DNA of 44,273 nucleotides from Bigelowiella natans CCMP2755 (GCA_000320545.1 ADNK01000096.1:150001-194273); one strand, 5' to 3'. Counted from the stretch's first letter, positions 12,496 through 23,757 are shown. Program-made: numbers and translations. Notes: generated by a model from the sequence alone, not told the origin.

Positions 12496-12691
12496 AGTTC
12501 AATGCGTGAAGAGACAAACAGAAAATTGAACATATGCTGATGGGGAAAACACCAAGACTTACAATCTTCTCCTCGCTCCCCTCCCCACCAAAGCTGCTCC
12601 CACTGTTCCCCCACGACTCCTCATGTTTTGCGGCAGTTTGATAAGCATCGCCCACCTGCGCACATAGATTCTCGAGAGTCCATCCCACCAT
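12129..12691 (-). CDS. Candidate minus-strand gene start
   Basis: ATG at 12691-12689 opens a 43-codon exon (12691-12563; WTLENLCAQVGDAYQTAAKH, then a Gly/Ser/Glu-rich stretch) ending at a consensus GTAAGT donor. A pyrimidine-rich acceptor at 12284 opens a 27-nt exon (12283-12257) ending at GTGAGT, and a further exon fits at 12203-12129 in phase. The purine microsatellite at 12450-12489 is (TC)n in this sense. Protein family not recognised. It would restore strict strand alternation between its neighbours, but an overlapping plus-strand reading exists. Confidence 0.33.
12450..12489. repeat. (GA)n microsatellite
   Basis: About 19 GA units. Confidence 0.95.
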
Positions 12692-12694
12692 CGT

Positions 12695-12725
<31 letters not shown>

Positions 12726-12750
12726 ACCACGCATTGTCATCAGATGTACG

Positions 12751-13407
12751 ATGTTGATTTCAGGCTTAAAGATGCTCGTGCTGGGGAGTACTATCGGATG
12801 GGTGGCGTTGCTATTTCCATTAGCGTACCGCATGCAAACGGTCGCATACGAGCCAGTTTCTTTCCTGGTAATGCGGTGATGTACAACCCCCTCCCCCCCC
12901 CTCCCACCTCCCCCCCTTGCTATTCTGCTGTATCCTGGTCCTCTACTACTTTAGAAGGTGGCTATGCTGATTGACTTTTATACCTGAGAATGAAATACAT
13001 CTAGATGACGTATGCAAAAAGAGTCTACTACCGGGAAGTAGTGGGGAGGGGGCTCAAGGCCAACATCACTTTCCTGGAGCAGGTGTTTGCTGATAGAGTC
13101 GATGATGGTGGTGGTGGTGCGCTGATGCGGAGACACGCATTTTATTACAACTTCGTGTTAGCTGCGTTCATGCAAACTCACAGATAACACCGCAGGATCC
13201 TTCCATGGCTTCATTCGAGGGTGTCGGTGTCGTCTACATCGATTGCATCGGATACAAAGGGTAGTAGGGCAATAAGCAGCATATGTGGCGGTGGTGGTGG
13301 GCGATGATAGCAAACAAAGGGGTTGGTGAAGAGGTCAATCAAATCATTCTTTACTGCTCCTCCTGCGGGCACTACTACATTTAGTGATTTAAAAAGAAAT
13401 GAATGAA

Positions 13408-13438
<31 letters not shown>

Positions 13439-13681
13439 AGGGCTATTTTGTGTCCGTCGATCATATAATATATAATATATTTGTTTTTATTTTCTGGTAG
13501 AGATTTACGAACCAAGATCTATGTAAGGCTGTTGTGTGATTTGCCCATTGGCTCGATCGTGGTCGACGACACCAGCTTCCTCGCGTCGTTCCCCGCGCAG
13601 TTCAAGCTCATATCCGAAGTCAAATGGAGCGTTCGCGAAACAATGTTAGTCCACACAACATTCACGAATGTATTAATATGT

Positions 13682-13732
<51 letters not shown>

Positions 13733-13968
13733 AACACACACATATAAATATTTATAAAGATATACATGTACATGTCTAATTACTTTTCCACTGTAACGAA
13801 CGCGTGTCTTTCAGGTTTGTTTATGAGAAAACGAATCGGTGCATGACAAGCCCGAAGTCGCTCTTCGACGCATTGGTCAACAGAGAGCAGCAACTTGTTA
13901 AAGCTCAGGAAAGACGCAGCCGCTCCGGGGGCGGTGACGACATCGGGTTTGATGATGTGGAAGACTGA
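12751..13968 (+). CDS. Class I SAM-dependent methyltransferase core
   Basis: Likely methyltransferase of unknown substrate. Five exons close in phase: 12751-12867, 13005-13082, 13196-13260, 13501-13644, 13815-13968; 185 residues from ATG 12751. Motif I reads KMLVLGSTIGW, followed by the acidic strand end VAYEPVSFL (SAM ribose site). Then come LKANITFLEQD, GVGVVYIDCIGY (motif IV-like), LLCDLPIGSIVVDD and EVKWSVRETMFVYEKT (last beta hairpin). The layout recalls DOT1-like folds, but the family signature is not strict. The C-terminus is Arg/Ser/Gly then acidic. The N-terminus is uncertain: an alternative acceptor at 12763 would join an upstream exon in phase, so the true protein may be longer. 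Convergent with another methyltransferase gene. Confidence 0.68.
13682..13732. repeat. Compound (CA)n(TA)n microsatellite
   Basis: About 13 CA units run directly into about 12 TA units, in the last intron of the methyltransferase gene. Confidence 0.95.
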
Positions 13969-15177
13969 TAGAAGTGGTAACGTTGTCCATCAGTACCTTA
14001 GCTCTTCCTGCATAGACAGGGCGAGCAACAAAATAAACACGCAATAAAGTGGAGTGTACGCATATGCGCAGTGAACGTTTTGGTAAAGCTAAACCTGTAG
14101 TGAGAATGAGGACAACACAGAGGGATGAAGCATCTTTGGATTTCAAACCATCAACAATCAATCGGCTAGATGAATTATATGAGACATCATATTAATTATC
14201 ACAGCGTATGTGAGAGCTGATATCATCAGCATTGCTAGCCAGCTATGGATCGAACATGAGATCGCATCATGAGTGATGCTAAATGTCACTTGTACGAAAA
14301 ACGTTGATTGGCCGTATCACAGCGCAGTGCTGTAGTTCTAAGTGATTCTTCGCGTAGACTTGAACACCACGCACACGTACAGCTTTCGCTTGCGTGATGT
14401 AAATCCAATGACAGAAACGTGACAACGAATTATCATTGTCATTATTATTGCGTACATGCAAGCCATGCCGTTTAGGCATGAACACATGGACATATGAAAC
14501 TCTTGCTTGACATCGGTGTGTGATGACAATGGTCGACACGATTAGCTAGCACAGTCGAGCACAGTCTTACATGCATTGTGGGCTTTTGGATTACTGTACA
14601 CAATTCGTGCCTGCACAGCACGCATAGCTGCTCTGCATAGCTACATACCAGGATGACCATTGGAAAAATTTTAACATTTCATTACATCCATCTCATAGCA
14701 TGCATACATCTTAATGCATCGCACTATTTGTAAAAGTGAATAACACGCTGTGCAGAGCAAGCGCCATTGATTTGTTGGTTTGTACGCGCATGCACGTGAT
14801 CATGCCCGCGAAGTATTAAAATTTTAAGTCATGTAGCTACTGATGATATTTAAATTACAGATTGCATTGTTTTTTTTAATCTTCTTTTAGGCTACACGAA
14901 AGTTCTAGAACGACCGTAGTAGTCAATATGTAATTAGCACGGCTCGACCAAGCCCTCAAACTTCCACTGAGAATTTGGGAAAACCTCTCGGTCTCTGCCA
15001 TACACGTGCTCTCCTGTCGATTTTAATCTGTTCCCTAATACTTTCGATAAGTCGTGGTCCAATTATTTTTCGTCTTAATCGTGGTCATAACGACGACACC
15101 CACAGGGTTTCAAGGCGGCCGCATTTAGATTGGAGACGGGAAACGAACATGTGCTGCTGCCTGTATGAATGTACTCT
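13969..15177. other. Convergent spacer between two methyltransferase genes
   Basis: 1.2 kb, no coding signal accepted. AT-rich with many CATG, GCAT and ACGT words. Holds the 3' ends of both neighbours. Confidence 0.6.
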
Positions 15178-16248
15178 TCATTCCTTTCTCGCAACGTAGC
15201 ACCAATGGAATTCGTTGCTTTGCTGTTCTATTTTTCCTGATGAGATCGACGGCTTCGGAACGCTGACGGGTTTTTGCACTTCCCAGTTGAAGCCTTTAGA
15301 CTGAAAGTAGCTTTCTCTGGTATCCGGTTCCCCGAATGACACGCACAGATAAGCACCTCCGGACTTCAATACACGCGACACTTCGCCCATGGAAATCCCA
15401 ATGTCTTCTTCGCCTAAGAACACAATATTCAACAACCGATTGTGCTGGACACCTCGCACTATTCAGATACTGATGCGTCGCGCTTTCAATCAATACCGTC
15501 ATCGCCGCAAAGAAGGCAATCCGTGAGCCCTTTGTCAACGACAACATCGAACGTGCTGTCCTTGAAATCCATGTTCTTTGCATCCATCCTGCAACCGGTT
15601 GAGAGAAAGAAGAGAGACAGAGAGAGAGAGTTAGTATTTCTACCACTAAGACTCGGTTTTAAGTGACCACCTGATGTATTGCATCCCCTTTTTCTTCCTG
15701 TACTTTGTGCGCATGTCTCCTATCACGACCTGTGAATGCACGCAGTATAGATTATGGGTTTGAGGAGGAGGAGGAGGAAGAGGAAGAGGAAGAGGAGGAG
15801 GAGGAGGAGGAGAAACCTGCGATATCATGGGAGTGTTGTTTCGTCACTATCTACAAAGTTACCTGCGAAATATCAATGCTAGTAACGTCTGTAGTAGCGT
15901 CATCGAAGATTTCAGAACTTAGCCTGGAGTTCCCACACCCAATTACTAAGACTTTGGAGTCTTGCGTGATCAGTGGCTTCAATATATGCTTAATTCCTGG
16001 AGAGGAGTAGAAACACATCAGCTGGTGAGGAGGGTGCTGCAGCAACCAGAAACTGTGATTTTAATAAATAAAGAACAAAATCGTGTTTGCCTACCAAGCA
16101 GCTACTAGGATGTGGACTGCTATTGTATTTGTGTGCTTCCATATTATAAAAATATCTTACCACGGTAGCTCTGAAACCACTCGAACGGTTCCTTCTCCTT
16201 AGAATAACGCGCATCCCAGTAACTTGCCTTCGAGTAGTTTTGGCTCAT
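15178..16248 (-). CDS. EEF1AKMT4: EEF1A lysine methyltransferase 4-like (METTL13 type)
   Basis: SAM-dependent enzyme of the METTL13/EEF1AKMT4 group, which methylates lysines on elongation factor EEF1A in animals; substrate here is inferred. Five exons: 16248-16161, 15996-15863, 15729-15668, 15588-15497, 15452-15178; 216 residues, close to the family core. The start MSQNYSKASYWDARYSKEKE followed by PFEWFQSYRG is the typical substrate-gate opening. Motif I is VLVIGCGNSRLSSEI, the acidic strand ends at SIDIS, motif II region gives VVIGDM, motif IV is FDVVVDKGLTDCLL, and the RVLKSGGAYLCVSFGEP block follows. Intron 2 carries a (CTC)n tract (sense) that acts as polypyrimidine sequence. Confidence 0.88.
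15763..15812. repeat. (GAG/GAA)n microsatellite
   Basis: Purine trinucleotide array; in the sense of the methyltransferase gene it is a pyrimidine tract about 35 nt upstream of the acceptor at 15730. Confidence 0.9.
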
Positions 16249-16752
16249 CTAATGACGATTTACTTTGGCACACAGGGGATTCAGTCAGGAGGCGACGTTG
16301 GATTAGCCTGATTCGTTTCTCACAGTAAGGAAGGATGATCCTACTCGTTACCACTTCACTCACTGCTTCTATCTGTACTTTCTTATCTTATTATCCCTTC
16401 CTCCGCTCTCAGACGTATAAATGGGCAATACCTTGTTGCTGGCAACAATGAACCCGCCTGCTCTTTCCCTATCGCCTGGAGCCTCAGATGAAGTCGGAAG
16501 TGCAGGCCTGCCCAGCAGATGTTCGGTTTCGGTTTCGGCTTGGCGGGGGAGAAATGAGCTGGGGGAAGCAACGCCTTTTAAAACCACCTTCCGTTTTTTC
16601 CCTACGACATCATTTTCTCGATCGATTCTACGTATTCTTAGGCCAAATTCAACCGCCAAAATATGGTGGTGGTTCCACATCTACGACAACGTATTAGGCA
16701 GTATTTTTTTTTCCGAATACTGGTAATAGGATAAGACTCGAATGGAGTACGA
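16249..16752. promoter_or_regulatory. Divergent spacer, EEF1AKMT4-like / ankyrin gene
   Basis: 504 bp between two divergent ATGs. A short upstream ORF (16742-16777) overlaps the ankyrin start in another frame. Confidence 0.45.
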
Positions 16753-17076
16753 ATGGAAGAAGCGAAGGGGCACGTGACGGCGAGAGCGGAAGGTGTAGTC
16801 GTCATCATCAAGGTCCAAAATATAGAACCACACACATCAAAAAGGCTACGAGGCCGTTTTTCCTCCATTAGAAGACCGAAATCACTCCTTTAGGCATCCT
16901 TGGAGAAAGGCGAAGCGACACGGTTTTCTGTGGCGATCTCAGGTCGAAACAATCCTGTCTTTTCTTGTAAGACTGCACCCGCTGCAACATTTTACACTCG
17001 CAGAAAAAGTCGATGTGATCGTAAAACGGATTCTAAAGGAACTGAAACTTGAGGTATAGGAAGAATATCTACAGAC

Positions 17077-17119
<43 letters not shown>

Positions 17120-18755
17120 CGTACTTGCATTCATCAGCGCTGTGAAATCAAAGCCTCGCCAACTCACTAAATCACTCACTCATTCACCCACTCACTCACA
17201 TAGAGTGTAGATGAGCAAATGCCAAAATTGGTATTGCAATATTCGAGCTCTTCGGGCCAAAGGTGGCCATTTCGAACTGAGGATGACTTCAGGGTAGTCT
17301 TCTCGTGGTCTTCTATGATTGAAAATTGTCTTAATTTTGTTTTTTATTTTGAACAGAAAGCGATCGATGACTCAGAGGTACTATAATGTTATACATTCCA
17401 GATAAAATGGAAAGATTCAGTAGTTGATAAGATTAATAATCCCACATGGCGTTGTCTTCTTGCAAATGATCTAGCCATCGTTTTACTATGTTCAGAAATT
17501 TACACACCTTGGTGACAACAAGTATCACAAGGCGATTCGTTTAATTTTCACTGCTGCAGCCTCGTCGGCTCCTCTTGCTATCCCGATAGAGGTGTGTTTT
17601 TAGGTGAATACGTGTGATGTGCAGCAGATTTGTCACCATCCTACTTTTCAGAGCTCCGAATTGAGCGAATGCCTGATGAAGGGAGACTGCAGCTCTAAGC
17701 TGGCGAGAAAAAGAGTTTGTTTCTTTTTTTTACGATTAAAGTGACACCAAGGATTCACATGGGAGAAATCAGATTGATGCGTGGCTGGCCGCTGCTTCAT
17801 CCAATGGCTGCAAATTCGATCCAAACACAAGGTGTTCGACTTTTTCAACCTAAGGAAAAATGGAACCTAAATTGATCCTTAATTTACAAATAGACATGGA
17901 GGAAAGAATTGGACGCTACTTCATATGGCTGTGGTCGCTGATGATGGGTATGGCTGACTGACTCCTTTTTATGTGCGGGCTAGAAACAATTGATGGAACT
18001 TTACATATATTTATTAATGGTCACAAACATTTTACATTTTATCATTTGTGGACCAGAGATCTGGTATCGCGCATACTTCAGGTAGCTACTCTCTTATTTA
18101 TAACTGCCTGCCTCGTATTCTGTTGTACATCCGAACTCGCTGAATCATTTTCTGGAATGAATTAAATCAGGTGAAGGGCTTCGATGCCAACGCACATGAT
18201 AAGTAAGTATACTATCGCCCATCTGCCGATATCTAATTGTAAACGCAACATTTGATGATTATATTCAGGGACGGCTATGCCCCAATTCATCTCGCAGCAT
18301 CGCTGGGCAACGCAACATGTCTCGATCAGCTTCTCAAGTGCTCTGGCGTGGACAGGGACGCCAAGGTAACACTATGTTGCCCTTATTTGGCAGAAATCGC
18401 TATGTTTTTTGTGGGTACAGCTTTGATGAAGACCCATCGCTGCTTAACACTATCTCTATTCTTAATTGTTTTTACCATTGCTTCGTCCGATTGACAATAT
18501 AGGTGTCTTTCACCAATAGCTCCAGGCTAGTGTCTATATCAACCAAAGGCCAGGTTATTTACCGCATTCCTTGGTTTCATGAGTAGTCTCACTCGCACAT
18601 TAATCATCGACACAAAAATTGTTTTGTATTGGGATTTTCCGCGTGAACAGACAGCTCTGGATCTAGCGAAGGAGGCTAGAAACTCGAAATGTGAAGCACT
18701 CCTCATTCGACATCAGGGGGAAAGTAAAAACCTTGCTTTGGCCGATGATACTTAA
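16753..18755 (+). CDS. Ankyrin-repeat protein with novel N-terminal region
   Basis: Probably a protein-protein interaction scaffold; partner unknown. Eleven exons: 16753-16792, 16872-17053, 17357-17377, 17496-17591, 17652-17714, 17773-17831, 17894-17947, 18057-18081, 18171-18202, 18269-18365, 18651-18755; 257 residues. The first about 150 residues match nothing I know: a basic segment, then an amphipathic stretch (SFLVRLHPLQHFTLAEKVDV) and KFTHLGDNKYHKAIRLIFTA. Residues 154-245 are about three ankyrin repeats, seen as NWTLLHMAVVADDGDLVSRI, DKDGYAPIHLAASLGNATC and KTALDLAKEARNSKCEALLI. Exon 3 is a 21-nt microexon and exon 8 is 25 nt. The first exon is the least certain; an out-of-frame ATG precedes it by 11 nt. 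Confidence 0.85.
17081..17112. repeat. (GA)n microsatellite
   Basis: About 16 GA units, just after the donor of ankyrin-gene exon 2. Confidence 0.9.
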
Positions 18756-18852
18756 GACGGCGAACAGCAAAGGAGAATAGCACGCGATGATGTATCCTAT
18801 CCACGCTCATGTTTTAAACAGTATTTAACACGTGCAAATATATGCGCATATA

Positions 18853-18893
<41 letters not shown>

Positions 18894-19942
18894 GTACATA
18901 CATACATATGTTGCATGGCGCGTGCGAGGAATACAGCGGCACGACGACTAGATAATAATCTAGCTGAAGGTTTTGGTACAATTTAATTTTACGTTGCCAT
19001 TATTGAACATTGTTATAAAAGCTAGCGCAGCATTTTCGATACGATATCGGCAGTCTATCACAAAAAAGCAACGAAGTATAGCCAGGAAGCGGGCCTATGA
19101 ATTATTGATGGTATACTCTAGATACTACAAAGTGCAATTTAGATAAGCCGATATAAAGCTACATGTGCAAGTTAAATATAATGTACACACATATACGTAT
19201 GATTCATGAACATTTTCGCAACAACATTACAAATCCGAGCGCATGTAAAATAGATTGCTACGCTACACACTATGTGTCATCAGCCGCTTGCAAGCCATGC
19301 GTATTCGAATAGGATATATGTGCATATATCATGCAAGTACTAACACCTCAATTGAAACAAGGTGAGTATTTGTGCAAGATTTTTTGCTTGTTCTTTTTAA
19401 AATACGATTGCATTCATACTTCATTACTTCGAGGGTAGGTTCTGCACGGAATTTCAAACATCTTCCATGGAGACAGTTTATCTCTTTTCATTGCTGTCTG
19501 CATCTTATTTTCTCTTCGGTCTATCTCTGTGCATTTCTTCTTTGCCTTCTTAACCAGAGTTTTAGCCTCAAATTCTCTTCTTGTTTTATCCTGCGTGCAA
19601 GCAAAACACTAATTTATCGTTGCATTTGAAATTATCACAACAACGCCATCCTGGTATCTATCTTATAACGGGAACATCCGCAAATGAAATACCTCTCTCG
19701 CTGCACTTTAGACATCATCTGGCAAGCCTCATTTCGAACTTGCGCGAATATTGTGTTAACCTACCACAGCATTCTTGTTTGAGGTGGAAATTGTGATTCA
19801 TACATCAAATCTACCTGTGAACTCAGTTGTACAAACGTCGCTTTCCATACGGCGACTTTGGTCTCCTTTGATCGCAAGACAAAATCCTCTGTTACAAATT
19901 GCCACCGAGCCAAAACTCGTGGCCGCCTGATCGGAATTGGAG
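18756..19942. other. Convergent spacer, ankyrin gene / F-box gene
   Basis: 1.2 kb without accepted genes. Contains a (TA)n array at 18855-18891 and many CATG/GTAC/ATAT words. An 82-codon minus ORF at 19798-20046 overlaps the F-box gene in another frame and was not accepted. Confidence 0.6.
18855..18891. repeat. (TA)n microsatellite
   Basis: About 18 TA units in the convergent spacer. Confidence 0.95.
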
Positions 19943-20158
19943 TCAGTGTTTTTTGTCGGGTGGAGGACGACAGTCTTTAGTTGACCGAACGTACCACTGG
20001 TCATTCCTCTCGCTTTCTGTTCTAAAGCGTTTGCAGACAGGAGCAAGATTCTTGCAAAGGTCTCGAGACGAGAGATAGTTCATCACTAGCTGCCACACTC
20101 CCGAGGGAATGTCCTTCATCATTTCATGGGCGCTGGAATGACCATCATGTCGCTGCAT
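19943..20158 (-). CDS. Short F-box protein
   Basis: F-box proteins link substrates to SKP1-CUL1 ubiquitin ligases. A single 71-residue ORF; residues 14-50 fit an F-box: MKDIPSGVWQLVMNYLSSRD followed by LCKNLAPVCKRFRTESER and QWYVR. No substrate-binding domain follows; the protein stops after PPPDKKH. Either the gene has further exons I could not join, or it is an F-box-only adaptor. The frame is also open upstream of this ATG, so the N-terminus could be longer. Divergent from SBDS. Confidence 0.65.
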   Translation of the reverse strand: MQRHDGHSSAHEMMKDIPSGVWQLVMNYLSSRDLCKNLAPVCKRFRTESERNDQWYVRSTKDCRPPPDKKH

Positions 20159-20605
20159 TTCTGCTGAGACTAGTGGTGTAGTTTTTATCGCCCAGGTTGT
20201 TCCACCACCATTTGTTCTCCTGCCGTTACGTTAAAACCTCGACAATTTCTTAACTGGATCGAAGAGCGCACGAGACGAGGAGAGAGGGCGTGCGAGATCC
20301 GCAAAGAGCGAAAAAGCAGGATGTTTTCCGGGTAAGACTTCTACATGGTGTTGGCAATAAAACGGACAACGCCACGAACACGCGAACGTTCCTGTAAAAT
20401 TCCGGCCAGCTTCTCACAGCGCAGCGTCTGGCTGTGTTTTCGACAAATGGTTTGGGATTTTAAAACTGCGACAACGGAAAAGTACCTAATTTTATGGGAG
20501 AAGTAGAGCACATCCAAACTTTCTCCGGAGCCCAAGCACAAAATCCAAACATAATAACACCCCACGAAGGAGGAGGAGACCAACAAGAAGAGAAAGACAA
20601 AAGCA
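20159..20605. promoter_or_regulatory. Divergent spacer, F-box / SBDS
   Basis: 447 bp between two divergent ATGs. Minus-strand ORFs at 20341-20896 run antisense into SBDS exon 1 and lack homology that I recognise. Confidence 0.4.
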
Positions 20606-20906
20606 ATGCCCAAGCAACAGAAGAAGAAGCATTCCGCCGGAGCTAGCCCGAAGATTGTTCGCTTCAAAGTGAGCAAGAATAAAAGCTTCGAAATTATGGT
20701 ACGTTGAACCCATTTCAAAGAAGGGACGCAAACATTTGAAAATGTTACCTTTGTGTGCATGCATGCAGGTCAACCCCGGTACCGTGGCAACTTTCAGGCA
20801 AGACAGATCTTCTCTCTCAGATGTACTTCTCGTAGAAACTGTATTCAAGAACGCCCGCAAGGCAGTTCCGGTGAGATACAAAGCACATGTTGACACGTCC
20901 CCCCTC

Positions 20907-20949
<43 letters not shown>

Positions 20950-22353
20950 AACCCCCCACCCCCCTATGCCTCACTCTCTCTCAACTATTTTTCTCATAGG
21001 CTACCTCTGACGAGCTATTCGAGGCCTTTGGCTGTACAGATGTGAGGAAGGTCGATAATTTCCCATAGAAGGGATAAAGAATGTCACATTAATCAGAGAG
21101 GAAAGTGAATATTTCTTCCCCACACTTATCCTTAGTGCAGTCGTAGAGAGGATCCTTTCTGAGTGTACAATATGTTTGCAATGCGTTAGCATCTGAACTA
21201 TGGTGACGAAATCTTAGATTGCGGAAAGAATACTGTCAAAGGGTGACGCGCAAACGAGCTCATCAGAACGCAAGAAGGGCATGGAGGCTAAAAAACGCAA
21301 CATCGCCGATTTCATCAACAAGAATTACGCAGATGCGCGTACTGGTCTCCCCATTCCTCTGAACAGAATCCTTTCAGTCTTGGTAATGACGTAAAATCAC
21401 CCCAGGGAGCGGCAGAATAACATTGGTATCTCTTGCATTCCCCTTCAGGAGAAACAGCGAGTTACCGCAGACTGCGATCTGGTACTGGAGGCCCGCCGAA
21501 TCGTGGATGAAGCCAAGAAGAAGGTACTTAGTCTTAGTAAGATTTGTATAAAATCAATTCTAGCTGCAGTCACTGCCCTGCCTTCCGCTGGGCATCGACG
21601 ATAGCTTGGCCGCGACACCTGACCTTCTTAAATCTTGAACAGGGAGAGCTTTCGGTGAAACGCAAAGAGACCGTGATGACACTCTCTCTGCCTGCGAAAT
21701 TCAAACGAGAAGCATCGGTCTTGTTCGAAAGGTGAGAAATAAGGAAATCATTCCAAGTTGGAAAAATACTACCTCCGCATACTAACTAGTTCTAAAATGG
21801 CCATGATATTTCCCTCATGCTTACGGATCATGTCATTCTCCAGGCGATGCAGTGTATTATCTCGCACAGTTAATGGTTCTCAAGTGGTATTTGAGCTTGG
21901 CTATCTTGCTGGAGAATTAGACTCCATAATTGCATCAGCGGAAAAGGTAATACTCACGTGAGCATTTTTTGTTCGTCATCATCTATCATCATCCATTACC
22001 ACCACCACCAACAACATCCAAATTAACACCATTGTGATCTCCCCATCATCAACGTTGCTACTACCAGCTAACCAGAGGTGCGGTATCTCTGGGGTCGGAC
22101 GGTGCCGCAAAGAGAAACAGCAACGAGGAGAAGCAAGACAAATCAAGAAATAAGGCTGCGAAGCAGACGAAGCGCCGATCAGCCGTCAATCGCACGAAGG
22201 GCAGAGGAGGTGGAGGAAAAGGAGGAGATGGCGTTGCTGATATTGGGGGTAACATTATTAACCGAATAGATATGAACTTAGGATCTTAACATCTCACGTC
22301 AGCTAGCATCTAATGTGTGAAAAACGACTTCCGACCGCTGTACCTTCCCAATT

Positions 22354-22393
<40 letters not shown>

Positions 22394-22539
22394 GGCACTT
22401 CTCTCTGAAATTGTGTGCAACGGCGACGATACCATTTTCGAATATATTTTCAGCTAAAACATCGTCAGCAAAGAAGGATAAGAAGAAAAAGCGTGGCGGT
22501 AGTAATCGTCGTGTAGGGGGTGGTAAGAAGTCATACTGA
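20606..22539 (+). CDS. SBDS: SBDS-family ribosome maturation protein with basic tail
   Basis: SBDS/Sdo1 works with the GTPase EFL1 to release eIF6 from late 60S subunits. Nine exons: 20606-20698, 20769-20870, 21000-21050, 21218-21382, 21449-21523, 21643-21731, 21844-21946, 22068-22248, 22454-22539; 945 nt, 314 residues against 250 in human. The FYSH domain covers VSKNKSFEIMVNPGTVATFR to ELFEAFGCTD. The central helical domain shows AERILSKGDAQTSSSERKKG, IADFINKNYADARTGLPIPL and LEKQRVTADCDLVLEARRIV. The ferredoxin-like domain III follows (TVMTLSLPAKFKREASVLFE, then GSQVVFELGYLAGELDSI). The last 85 or so residues are a Lys/Gly/Arg-rich tail ending in a GG-R and KKKK-rich stretch. Intron 2 has a (TC)n tract and intron 8 a (GA)n tract. 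Confidence 0.92.
20918..20945. repeat. (TC)n microsatellite
   Basis: About 14 TC units upstream of the SBDS exon 3 acceptor. Confidence 0.95.
22358..22391. repeat. (GA)n microsatellite
   Basis: About 17 GA units in SBDS intron 8. Confidence 0.95.
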
Positions 22540-23757
22540 AGGAAGTTTCCGCCAAAGGCATCATTATTAAAAAGCCATCTCTGGCAGCGATCTCAATCAT
22601 CAGCGTCGTTCCAAGCAGAGGTGGGGGTTTTTGTACTTGCTTTTTTTCTGCCGTACCCCAAGGGTCTGCCCCTTTTCCCTCCTTCATCTGAATGTTTGTG
22701 CCACTCTCCCAGCAGGCGACGGGAGCAGCGCACCATCCATCACAGCCCGTAGTCCGCAGGATAGAATAGAGGCTCAAGAGGGAAATGAATGGCTTCTGGA
22801 AACGAAAAGAGGTAGATTTGCCCTCTTTGGTTGCCTTCTCCCAATTATTTCTTGTTTTTGTTTTGTAAAAGTATTGGTTCAAGCTATAACTTCCAAAAAT
22901 TTTTCGTTTTGACCATGTCTGCCCAATATTGCTGTAACAATACGACCAATCTATGTTGAAGGCCCGAGGACCTGATACTTTCGTCTCGAGAGATCGCCTT
23001 ATCAAAATTCGGACTACCGAGTAGAAGGGGGAGGGCACTTGATCAAGAATTGTACTTACGGCCATCTAAAAGTCTGCACACGTCACAGCTTATCAGCTTG
23101 ATGATTTCTAGTTAAAACTCAAAATCCTCTGCTTGAGTCATTATGCTTTACGAGATCCGTAATTTGCGAGATCCACACTTTCTCTCGTCCACTGGATACG
23201 TACTTAGTGAGAAAGATGTAGCGTAAATTAGGTTGGACAGAATTGTCGCAAATTATGCACGCACACGCAGACATGTATCACATCTCATAAATGCTCCACT
23301 TATACGAAAACTACCGTGCATGTGTGTCCGTATATTATACCTTGGAAATTTTATGAGACCGATATAATGTTTGAATTAAATTTTATCAATTCATGCATAA
23401 CAGTATGTCTAGAAATATGAAAAGGCTTGTGTACGATACGCCCGAGCGCAGTCGCAGTAGCGTGCGATATTAGTGGTGTACAAAGCGAGCCACTCGAGCT
23501 TATGCTTATGAGGCAAAATCATGACATTTATAATGAACATAGCTATGTAAATTGACACATCGCAAATACGTGTATGTTCATATAGGCAGCGCATTAGATG
23601 CCAATGTGGTGGCAAAGGACGCCAGACTATCTACAAGCTAGGAAGCTTGCATACTCACTACAGTCATATTCGATCTGCTCGTGCGATAATGTGATCTTTC
23701 ATTGCTATTAAATACATTATTGTTCTGACACTTCTCTACAATAGACAGTTTTGACGT
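22540..23757. other. Convergent spacer, SBDS / TBC gene
   Basis: 1.2 kb with no accepted gene. A 203-codon minus ORF (22454-23065) runs antisense across SBDS exon 9 and lacks any domain I recognise. The right half (about 23100-23750) is AT-rich with CATG, GCAT and TACG words. Confidence 0.6.

Larger units (their letters stand above)
10781..12750. other. Unresolved region with exon-like signals on both strands
   Basis: Nearly 2 kb rich in microsatellites. Plus-strand fragments look coding at 11093-11172 (MTWFRFHGDIKAAANASLSK), at 11400-11512 (EEMSWRAELVGIKRVQERLD) and at 11811-11850 (ALYDIEKTSGFYESLPS). Their phases can be joined for the first two only. A minus-strand first exon is equally convincing at 12691-12563. 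Either two small genes lie here or one set of signals is spurious. Confidence 0.5.

Noticed and set aside
12273-12730. Ser/Leu and His/Thr-rich ORFs across the (GA)n array
   Set aside because: Open only because the dinucleotide repeat has no stop codons.
16369-16680. 103-codon minus-strand ORF in the divergent spacer
   Set aside because: Reads fairly protein-like but sits upstream of the EEF1AKMT4-like start with no splice join or homology that I recognise.
22454-23065. 203-codon minus-strand ORF
   Set aside because: Runs antisense across the last SBDS exon, has no recognisable domain, and extends into AT-rich spacer; likely chance.
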